This document shows, one piece after another, positions 5,040 to 9,992 of a DNA stretch of 9,992 nt. Every line of letters starts with the position of its first letter. The first letter of the stretch is position 1. The notes below the pieces were generated by a model. The model had not been told where the DNA came from and searched no databases. It worked only from the letters and a program-made list of their open reading frames with translations. Source of the stretch: RGIG1993 sp964564225. Its GTDB lineage: Bacteria > Bacillota > Clostridia > Oscillospirales > CAG-272. The translations under genes were made by a program, and so were the position numbers. Location of the stretch: the NCBI GenBank assembly GCA_964564225.1, contig CAZMAF010000055.1:1-9992 (forward strand), read 5' to 3'.

Positions 5040-6683
5040 ATGCCTATTACCGAACTGCTCTGCTATAACGCACGAACCTATCAGACCGAAACGGCTCTCG
5101 TGGAGATCAATCCCGAGCTTGATAACCGTCAATTCCGCACCTGGCGCGAATATTCCCTGATTGAACCCAGCCCCCGCGACGATTACCGTCACGAAATTTC
5201 GTGGGAAGAATTTAATATGAGAGCCAACCGATTTGCCAATCTGCTTCTGACGCGCGGCATTGGCAAAGGCGACAAGGTGGCAATCCTTCTGATGAACGGC
5301 ATTGATTGGCTTCCCGTATATTTCGGCATTCTCAAAACGGGCGCGCTTGCCGTACCGCTGAATTACCGTTATTCCTCGGAGGAAATCCGTTATTGCCTTG
5401 ATCTTTCCGATGCGTCGGTTCTTGTTTTCGGACCGGCATTTACGGGACGTGTCGAGGAAATCTGCTGTGCGATCCCGAATGTAAAGACACTTCTTTACGT
5501 TGGCGATGACTGCCCTTCTTTTGCCGAGAGCTATAACAAGCTCGTGACCTATTGCTCGATCCAGAATCCCGATATTACGCTGACCGATGACGATGATGCC
5601 GCAATCTATTTTTCTTCGGGTACGACGGGTTTTCCGAAAGCGATCCGTCATAAGCATCGCTCTCTGATGCACGCTGCCCGCGTTGAGCAGGCTCATCACG
5701 GACAGACGCACGACGACTGTTTCCTTTGCATTCCGCCCCTGTACCATACGGGCGCAAAGATGCACTGGTTCGGTTCGCTTCTTTCTGGCAGCCGCGCGGT
5801 GCTGTTAAAGGGTACGCATCCCGAACAGATTCTGCGTGCCGCGTCGGATGAAAAATGCTCGATCGTATGGCTTCTCGTGCCGTGGGTACAGGATATTCTC
5901 GATGCGCTCGAAAGAGGCGATCTGGAGCTTTCCGACTACGATCTTTCTGCTTGGCGTTTAATGCACGTTGGCGCACAGCCCGTACCGCCCTCGCTTATCA
6001 AGCGCTGGCTTTCGGTATTCCCGCATCATGAGTATGATACCAACTACGGTCTTTCCGAGTCGATTGGTCCCGGCTGCGTACATCTCGGCGTTGAAAACGT
6101 CCACAAGGTCGGCTCGATCGGCAAGGCGGGTTACGGCTGGCAGACGCGCATCGTCAATGATCGCGGGGAGGATTGCAAGGCGGGTGAGGTCGGTGAGCTT
6201 CTCGTCAAGGGCGATGGCGTGATGGTTGAGTATTATAAAGATGCCGTGGCAACAGAGGCGGTCTTAAAGGACGGATGGCTTTATACCGGCGATATGGCAC
6301 AGGCTGATGATGATGGCTTTATTTATCTCGTTGACCGTAAAAAAGACGTGATTATTACAGGCGGTGAAAACCTTTACCCTGTTGAGATCGAGAATTTCAT
6401 TCGCCGCCACGATGCCGTTAAGGACGTTGCGGTCATCGGTCTTGCCGATGAACGTCTGGGTGAGATCGCCGCGGCGATCATCGAGGTCAAGCAGGGATAT
6501 ACGTTAACCGAAGAAGAAATCAATCGCTTCTGTATGGGTATGCCGCGTTATAAACGCCCCCGCAAGATCATTTTTGCCGATATTCCGAGAAATCCCACGG
6601 GTAAGATTGAAAAACCCAAGCTCCGCAAAATTTATTCTGCAGAGTCGCTCGTCGCAAAGCAGAATGAAATCCCGGTGGCATAA
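5040..6683 (+). CDS. AMP-forming acyl-CoA ligase (ANL superfamily)
   Basis: This 547-aa cytoplasmic enzyme should activate a carboxylic acid with ATP and join it to CoA via an acyl-adenylate. Landmarks in order are the P-loop SSGTTGFPK (192-200), the YGLSE motif (336-340), the hinge-side YTGDMA with Asp418, DRKKD (432-436, Arg433), the ITGGENLYPVEIE region (439-451) and the C-terminal lysine motif NPTGKIEK (Lys522). The sequence resembles fatty-acid or CaiC-like ligases more than acetyl-CoA synthetase, but the acid substrate is not determinable. The start at 5040 is preferred because AAAGGAAG (5024-5031) lies 8 bases upstream; a TTG 39 bases earlier would only add a non-conserved tail. The gene has its own strong promoter and putative operator and ends before two hairpins, so it is probably transcribed alone. 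Confidence 0.93.
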   Translation: MPITELLCYNARTYQTETALVEINPELDNRQFRTWREYSLIEPSPRDDYRHEISWEEFNMRANRFANLLLTRGIGKGDKVAILLMNGIDWLPVYFGILKTGALAVPLNYRYSSEEIRYCLDLSDASVLVFGPAFTGRVEEICCAIPNVKTLLYVGDDCPSFAESYNKLVTYCSIQNPDITLTDDDDAAIYFSSGTTGFPKAIRHKHRSLMHAARVEQAHHGQTHDDCFLCIPPLYHTGAKMHWFGSLLSGSRAVLLKGTHPEQILRAASDEKCSIVWLLVPWVQDILDALERGDLELSDYDLSAWRLMHVGAQPVPPSLIKRWLSVFPHHEYDTNYGLSESIGPGCVHLGVENVHKVGSIGKAGYGWQTRIVNDRGEDCKAGEVGELLVKGDGVMVEYYKDAVATEAVLKDGWLYTGDMAQADDDGFIYLVDRKKDVIITGGENLYPVEIENFIRRHDAVKDVAVIGLADERLGEIAAAIIEVKQGYTLTEEEINRFCMGMPRYKRPRKIIFADIPRNPTGKIEKPKLRKIYSAESLVAKQNEIPVA

Positions 6684-6727
6684 ACCGAACCGTAAAACAA
6701 GAAGCTGTAAAAAACAGCCTTCTAAAG

Positions 6728-6764
6728 AAAACAAGACTCGTCGGGAAGATGAGTCTTGTTTTTT
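6728..6764 (+). terminator. Rho-independent terminator of the acyl-CoA ligase
   Basis: AAAACAAGACTC (6728-6739) pairs perfectly with GAGTCTTGTTTT (6751-6762) around an 11-base loop, followed by more T on the plus strand. It is 45 bases past the ligase stop. On the minus strand the stem is followed by TTTTCTTT, so it may also stop the convergent acetyltransferase transcript. Confidence 0.85.
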
Positions 6765-6778
6765 ATATACAGAAGGAG

Positions 6779-6823
6779 AGAGCGGGAATAAAAGGAAATC
6801 TTCTTTTATTCCTGCTCTTTTTG
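6779..6823. terminator. Second terminator-like hairpin between convergent genes
   Basis: A 16-bp stem of AGAGCGGGAATAAAAG (6779-6794) and CTTTTATTCCTGCTCT (6803-6818), with one G-U pair, encloses the 8-base loop GAAATCTT and is followed by TTTT on the plus strand. It backs up the hairpin at 6728-6764 for the ligase. For the minus-strand acetyltransferase operon it lies 30 bases past the stop codon but lacks a U run in that direction. Confidence 0.7.
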
Positions 6824-6847
6824 TTGTCGGTTTGTTCAGAAGGTTAT

Positions 6848-7987
6848 TCACACGTTGTCGATTCCGTGGATATAAAGGGGGAGGGGAAACCATGATGCCG
6901 CACGGGGATCGATCTCTTTGCGTTTGGGCGCAACGCCGCGGAAGAAAAAGACCTCGGCTTCTGTAAGCGAGAGGGAAATATCGTCCGCGCCGTCACAGGC
7001 GCTTACCGTGGGAATGCCGTCTTGTACGGTAATCAAAAGGGTTTCGGTTTTGCGGTAGCCTTCAATTCTGACGGCGAGAGAGCCGTCGCAAAGGGGCTCA
7101 CGGCTTGCTTTCAGGGCGAGGAGCGCTGACAGCACCTTTTCAAAGTCAAGCACGAGGAAGCATTCTTCGGAAATCGAGCTTACGGTTTCGGCATAAGGGT
7201 CGATGAGAGCGGCTTTTTCGTTTTCGTGGATCGGAACGGCAATCGAAAGCTCGCCGAATTGCTGTACCGACAGCGCGAGTATTGCGCCGATGGCATCTGC
7301 ATCCAGCACTTCAAATTCTGAAAACCGACGGTTTCTGCCGGAATAGACCGACCATCCGACGAGCGTTTCGCCGTGAAAATAAGCGAACGCTACCGAGTGC
7401 CACGATGAAAGAATATCGTAAAGCGCCTCACGCGGACGTTCGACGTAATAGGAACGGCTTTCCATAAGGGTATGTAAGAGGTCCAGCAGGGCGGTATCGT
7501 CACGCTCAATTTTTTTCATATAATAGCCTTCGGGCGAAGGGGAAAGGTAGCCGACTGTGGTGGCGTTTACGGTGTAATAGGTCATGGCATCGCATTTTTC
7601 ATAGCCGAAATGCGCATAGCGACCGCGCCGTCCGCCAAGCACCGAAAGGGCGACGTTTTCTTTAATCATATCGTCGATTGCTTTTTCCATTAAGGCTTTC
7701 ATCAAGCCTTTGCCGCGATGGCGGGGGTGTGTGGCAACCGAACCGATACCGCGCGCCGAAAGCGTTTCGCCGCCGACGTGAAAGGTTAAAGGGTAAGAGA
7801 GAACCGTTCCTGCAATCTTTTCGTTTTCTATTGCAAAATAGGTATCGTCGGCGGTGGATTTGCCGTCGGCGTATAGCTTGGGTAAGAGGGTATCAAAGGC
7901 GCGTGACGTGCCGTTCATACCGAAGCAGTAATTGATGAAGTCGATATATCCGTGAAAATCGGAATGTCCCTTTTGAATGATTGCCAT
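6848..7987 (-). CDS. GNAT-family N-acetyltransferase (Eis-like)
   Basis: This 379-aa protein has the enlarged architecture of Eis-type acetyltransferases. An N-terminal GNAT domain (about residues 1-140) carries the acetyl-CoA pyrophosphate loop RHRGKG (89-94, the RxxGxG motif) after GIGSVATHP, and GGRRGRYAHFGYE (118-130) is a typical Eis-like segment. The middle repeats a GNAT-like fold, and a C-terminal SCP2-like part (about 270-379) is expected from the family. Eis relatives acetylate amines, including aminoglycosides, but the substrate here is unknown and resistance should not be assumed. The SD AAAGGA (plus-strand 7996-8001) overlaps the stop codon of the upstream 83-aa gene and lies 8 bases before the ATG, so the two are coupled. 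The gene converges on the acyl-CoA ligase. Confidence 0.88.
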   Translation of the reverse strand: MAIIQKGHSDFHGYIDFINYCFGMNGTSRAFDTLLPKLYADGKSTADDTYFAIENEKIAGTVLSYPLTFHVGGETLSARGIGSVATHPRHRGKGLMKALMEKAIDDMIKENVALSVLGGRRGRYAHFGYEKCDAMTYYTVNATTVGYLSPSPEGYYMKKIERDDTALLDLLHTLMESRSYYVERPREALYDILSSWHSVAFAYFHGETLVGWSVYSGRNRRFSEFEVLDADAIGAILALSVQQFGELSIAVPIHENEKAALIDPYAETVSSISEECFLVLDFEKVLSALLALKASREPLCDGSLAVRIEGYRKTETLLITVQDGIPTVSACDGADDISLSLTEAEVFFFRGVAPKRKEIDPRAASWFPLPLYIHGIDNV

Positions 7988-7999
7988 AGTGCGTATCCT

Positions 8000-8251
8000 T
8001 TACTTGCTGTTTTGGGTTGGAAAAAGGCAGGAAAGTGTGACTGCCGTTGCAAGAATGCCGACGGTAAGGGGTAAGACGGGCAGGGTAAAATCCCCTTTGG
8101 CGCGCCACGAAAAGAACGAGTTTCCGGTTTTTCCGGCGAAAAATTCCTGTCCGTTATCGAATTGGCAGCGTACGCGCGGACCAAGACTGCACAAAGCGGC
8201 AAGTCCTTCCTTTTTGACTGCGTTTTTGAGTTTTTCTCCCTGAACGATCAT
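8000..8251 (-). CDS. Hypothetical small single-span membrane protein (83 aa)
   Basis: I do not recognise this family. The case for a real gene is the strong ribosome site AAAAAGGAG (plus-strand CTCCTTTTT, from 8259), 7 bases before the ATG, and the 12-bp spacing to the acetyltransferase, whose SD sits on this gene's stop. The N-terminal half is soluble and basic (GEKLKNAVKKEG), the middle has FDNGQEFFAGKTGNSFFSW, and a likely membrane helix lies at about residues 57-77 (LPVLPLTVGILATAVTLSCLF). Alternative ORFs over the same DNA lack comparable ribosome sites and show no recognisable domain. No promoter could be identified confidently upstream. Its function is unknown. Confidence 0.55.
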   Translation of the reverse strand: MIVQGEKLKNAVKKEGLAALCSLGPRVRCQFDNGQEFFAGKTGNSFFSWRAKGDFTLPVLPLTVGILATAVTLSCLFPTQNSK

Positions 8252-8363
8252 TTGTAAACTCCTTTTTTATGGGGATTCGGAAAAAAAGTTTACCTATCCG
8301 AAAAACTTTCATAACAGATCAAAACAACCTGATAAGGATGCAGTCTGAAAGCATTTGGAATGG

Positions 8364-8399
8364 GTTTTCTGACAAGACCTGCACGTCTTGTCAGAAAAC
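8364..8399. repeat. Perfect 15-bp inverted repeat between two minus-strand operons
   Basis: GTTTTCTGACAAGAC (8364-8378) pairs perfectly with GTCTTGTCAGAAAAC (8385-8399) around the 6-base loop CTGCAC. No U run follows on either strand (CCCATTCC on the minus strand, TTCTTTTC on the plus), so it is not a standard terminator. It is about 75 bases past the stop of the zeta-like gene and may act as its 3' end or as a processing or stability element. The rest of the 221-bp gap (8252-8472) shows no convincing gene. Confidence 0.7.
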
Positions 8400-8472
8400 T
8401 TCTTTTCTGAAAAGTTTTCCCAATGAATCAATTTTAAAAAATCAATACTATTTTGTGACGGCGTTTTGAAAA

Positions 8473-9060
8473 TTATTCACCGATACCGAGTTTGCCGAAG
8501 ATTTCGAGAAGCCATGCAGGCAGGTCTACGTCACAGTCGGCGAGCTTGCCGTCGATCATCATTGCCACTTGTCTGAAGCTGACGGTATTATCGTAAAAAT
8601 ACACCTCGTCACAGCGCGAGATCAAAGGAATCAGCGTTTTTTTCATATCTTCAAAGCGTTTTTCCATCACCTTCTCGTCGATGCCGTGACCGCCTTTTTC
8701 GACACGGCGGCGCACGCGCTCTTTTGCGATGTCGAGTGATGCCACGCCGATGTAGTTGAGAACGATATAATAACCGTTTTCTTTGGCGAGATCGGCAAAG
8801 CGCACGACGGCTTCACCCGGAAGCGTGGTTTCCTGATGGAAGGAACGTCCCTCGGCAATCGCGTTTTTGAGTTCAGCCATGGCAAGTCGAGCTGCCTTGA
8901 TCTGTACTATCGAATCGCGCCAATCACCGAGCGATGCCGCGATGTCGTCGATACTGATGCGTTCACCGATGTTGATATTGCCGTCGAGAATCTGATGGAG
9001 CGCCGTTTTGCCGACACCGTTGATCCCTGCGAAAATTACGTATTTCTTGTCAGCGCCCAT
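8473..9060 (-). CDS. Zeta-toxin/COG4185-like P-loop kinase
   Basis: This 195-aa protein matches the zeta-toxin-like family of small-molecule kinases. The Walker A motif is GINGVGKT (12-19), followed by the acidic pair in SIDDIA (36-41), the ETTLPG motif (77-82) corresponding to the family's substrate-side glutamate region, and a lid with RVRRRVEKGGHGIDEKVMEKR (116-136). The lid's GGH motif is characteristic. Known zeta toxins phosphorylate UDP-N-acetylglucosamine and block wall synthesis; many chromosomal relatives have other or unknown targets, so toxicity is inference. The ATG overlaps the stop of the 58-aa upstream gene by one base (TGATG), and a GAGGTG ribosome site (plus-strand CACCTC, 9069-9074) lies 8 bases upstream inside that gene. 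The two are therefore translationally coupled. Confidence 0.85.
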   Translation of the reverse strand: MGADKKYVIFAGINGVGKTALHQILDGNINIGERISIDDIAASLGDWRDSIVQIKAARLAMAELKNAIAEGRSFHQETTLPGEAVVRFADLAKENGYYIVLNYIGVASLDIAKERVRRRVEKGGHGIDEKVMEKRFEDMKKTLIPLISRCDEVYFYDNTVSFRQVAMMIDGKLADCDVDLPAWLLEIFGKLGIGE

Positions 9061-9236
9061 CAGACCAACACCTCGCCTACGATCTCTGCCTGACGAAGCT
9101 GGATCTTCAGATTCAAAAGCGCGCGGAAGAGCGCTTTTTCCTCGCGGTTTTCCGCGGCTTGCAGGCTTACTTCAAGCTCCTTGAGTGTCATTTCGCTGAA
9201 AAGCGTTGCGATTTCTTTTGCGCGTTCGGTCAACAT
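9060..9236 (-). CDS. Small helical protein, candidate antitoxin of the zeta-like kinase (58 aa)
   Basis: The start at 9236 is fixed by GGGAGG (plus-strand CCTCCC, 9243-9248), 6 bases away; a TTG 21 bases further upstream would read through this ribosome site and is not preferred. The product, from MLTERAKEIATLF to AEIVGEVLV, is rich in Glu, Leu, Ala, Lys and Arg and is probably all alpha-helical, with hydrophobic residues spaced as in a short coiled coil or helical bundle. No DNA-binding motif is evident. It is the first gene of a two-gene operon and overlaps the kinase gene by one base. Small-first order and coupling suit an epsilon-like antitoxin, but the sequence is not one I recognise, so the antitoxin role is inferred from position. 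Confidence 0.75.
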   Translation of the reverse strand: MLTERAKEIATLFSEMTLKELEVSLQAAENREEKALFRALLNLKIQLRQAEIVGEVLV

Positions 9237-9268
9237 ACGATGCCTCCCATAAGTCAATTTCTGTTATC

Positions 9269-9297
9269 ATATTACCATACTTTTTCTATTTTTGCAA
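9269..9297 (-). promoter_or_regulatory. Promoter of the small-protein/zeta-like operon
   Basis: On the minus strand TTGCAA (plus-strand 9292-9297) is followed after 17 bases by TAATAT (plus-strand ATATTA at 9269-9274). This predicts a start near 9262 and a leader of about 25 nt. A second candidate further upstream is TTAACA (plus-strand TGTTAA, 9334-9339), 16 bases, then TATAAT (plus-strand ATTATA, 9312-9317); its -35 falls inside the Rex-like site. Confidence 0.6.
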
Positions 9298-9332
9298 GAT
9301 TATTTCTATATATTATACCAAAGTTGCAGAAA

Positions 9333-9350
9333 TTGTTAATTTTTTTTCAA
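9333..9350. promoter_or_regulatory. Rex-like redox operator upstream of pyruvate:ferredoxin oxidoreductase
   Basis: TTGTTAATTTTTTTTCAA matches the Rex consensus TTGTTAA-N4-TTAACAA at all 7 left-half positions and 5 of 7 right-half positions, with correct spacing. Rex is an NADH/NAD+-sensing repressor that often controls fermentative and ferredoxin-linked genes in Clostridia. The site ends 8 bases before the -35 box of the oxidoreductase promoter. The region is AT-rich, so chance is not excluded. Confidence 0.5.
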
Positions 9351-9358
9351 AAACCATC

Positions 9359-9387
9359 TTTACAAAGTCGAAAAATAATGTTAAAAT
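9359..9387 (+). promoter_or_regulatory. Promoter of pyruvate:ferredoxin oxidoreductase
   Basis: TTTACA (9359-9364) and TAAAAT (9382-9387) are separated by exactly 17 bases. The predicted start near 9394 gives a leader of roughly 87 nt to the ATG at 9481. No riboswitch-like structure was evident in that leader. Confidence 0.7.
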
Positions 9388-9480
9388 AAACGCAGTATGG
9401 GGAACGACGGCAAAATCGGACTCTGTACGGAAAAGACCCACGTTATTTCAAAAAAATATTTTCATATATGGAGGACTACT

Positions 9481-9992
9481 ATGGCAAGAACTAAGGTATC
9501 CATGGACGGTAATACTTCTGCCGCACACGTATCGTATGCGTTTACTGAAGTTGCCGCCATCTACCCCATCACCCCTTCCAGCCCTATGGCTGAACTGACA
9601 GACTCCTGGTCTGCCGCTGACAAGAACATCCTCGGCAAGCCTGCAAGAAACATCTTTGGCGAACGTGTTAAGGTTGTTGAATTGCAGTCCGAGGGCGGTG
9701 CTGCCGGCGCCGTTCACGGCTCGCTCGCAGCGGGTGCTCTCACCACCACCTACACCGCATCGCAGGGTCTTCTTCTGATGCCCAACATGTACAAAATCGC
9801 GGGCGAGCTTCTCCCCTGCGTTATCCACGTGTCGGCTCGTTGCGTCGCTTCGCACGCGCTTAACATTTTCGGCGATCACTCCGACGTTTATGCTTGCCGT
9901 CAGACCGGTTTTGCTATGATGGCGGAATCGAATCCTCAGGAAATTATGGACCTCGGCGCTGTTGCTCATCTTGCTACCATCAAGGGCCGCGT
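9481..9992 (+). CDS. nifJ: Pyruvate:ferredoxin (flavodoxin) oxidoreductase, N-terminal part, cut by window edge
   Basis: This enzyme oxidatively decarboxylates pyruvate to acetyl-CoA and CO2 with reduction of ferredoxin, the central pyruvate step in anaerobic clostridia. Only the first 170 residues are present, and the reading frame is open to the window edge; the complete single-chain enzyme is usually close to 1,200 aa. The start of domain I is clear: MDGNTSAAHVSYAFTEVAA then YPITPSSPMAE (29-38), the signature carrying the pyruvate-contacting threonine (Thr31). It continues with QSEGGAAGAVHGSLAAGA (69-86) and IFGDHSDVYACRQTGFA (129-145). The ATG at 9481 has GGAGG (9470-9474) 6 bases upstream. 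The fused, single-subunit form is inferred from the N-terminal sequence, because the iron-sulfur and TPP domains lie beyond the window. Confidence 0.95.
   Translation, partial: MARTKVSMDGNTSAAHVSYAFTEVAAIYPITPSSPMAELTDSWSAADKNILGKPARNIFGERVKVVELQSEGGAAGAVHGSLAAGALTTTYTASQGLLLMPNMYKIAGELLPCVIHVSARCVASHALNIFGDHSDVYACRQTGFAMMAESNPQEIMDLGAVAHLATIKGR

Noticed and set aside
5037..5765. 242-codon minus-strand ORF opposite the acyl-CoA ligase
   Set aside because: It is a shadow of the ligase coding frame; the translation shows no domain.
6092..6105. cre-like match TGAAAACGTCCACA inside the acyl-CoA ligase gene
   Set aside because: One mismatch to the consensus, deep inside a coding region more than 1 kb from the promoter, with no palindrome; likely chance.
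8269..8469. 66-codon plus-strand ORF in the gap after the zeta-like gene
   Set aside because: It runs through the perfect inverted repeat at 8364-8399, has no SD, and is low-complexity Ser/Lys-rich sequence.

Overview
The window (about 47% GC by eye) looks like chromosomal DNA of an anaerobic low-to-mid-GC Bacillota, most likely a gut-type Clostridia. The reasons are strong AGGAGG-type ribosome sites, sigma-A-like promoters with 17-bp spacers, a CIRCE-like heat-shock operator, a pyruvate:ferredoxin oxidoreductase gene and a Rex-like operator. The species cannot be named from this sequence. There are ten likely protein genes. No rRNA, tRNA, CRISPR array or insertion sequence was seen.

Layout. 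Positions 1-140 are non-coding and hold hairpin-forming repeats. glmM (phosphoglucosamine mutase) lies on the minus strand at 190-1536, with a terminator just after it and a near-consensus promoter upstream. A 401-bp divergent spacer (1537-1937) separates it from a plus-strand small heat-shock gene (1938-2348); the spacer carries a CIRCE-like operator and three 11-bp tandem repeats. Next comes a tightly overlapping three-gene plus-strand operon at 2560-4893: a membrane-anchored phosphodiester-glycosidase-family protein, an unrecognised four-helix membrane protein and an aldo/keto reductase. An AMP-forming acyl-CoA ligase (5040-6683) follows. It has its own TTGACA-17-TATAAT promoter, and a perfect 26-bp palindrome sits where the transcript should begin.

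Two minus-strand pairs then converge on the ligase. The first is an 83-aa putative membrane protein coupled to an Eis-like GNAT acetyltransferase (8251 down to 6848). The second is a 58-aa small protein overlapping by one base a zeta-toxin/COG4185-like P-loop kinase (9236 down to 8473), a probable toxin-antitoxin-like module. At the right edge the pyruvate:ferredoxin oxidoreductase gene starts at 9481 and runs out of the window. The spacer between it and the toxin-antitoxin-like pair has divergent promoters and a Rex-like operator.

Most genes are housekeeping or common accessory genes and do not form one shared pathway. No clearly new multi-gene system was found. The parts most worth a second look are the small-protein/zeta-like pair, the palindrome at the ligase promoter, the CIRCE-like site plus tandem repeats at the heat-shock gene, the Rex-like site, and the unknown small membrane proteins in the two operons.
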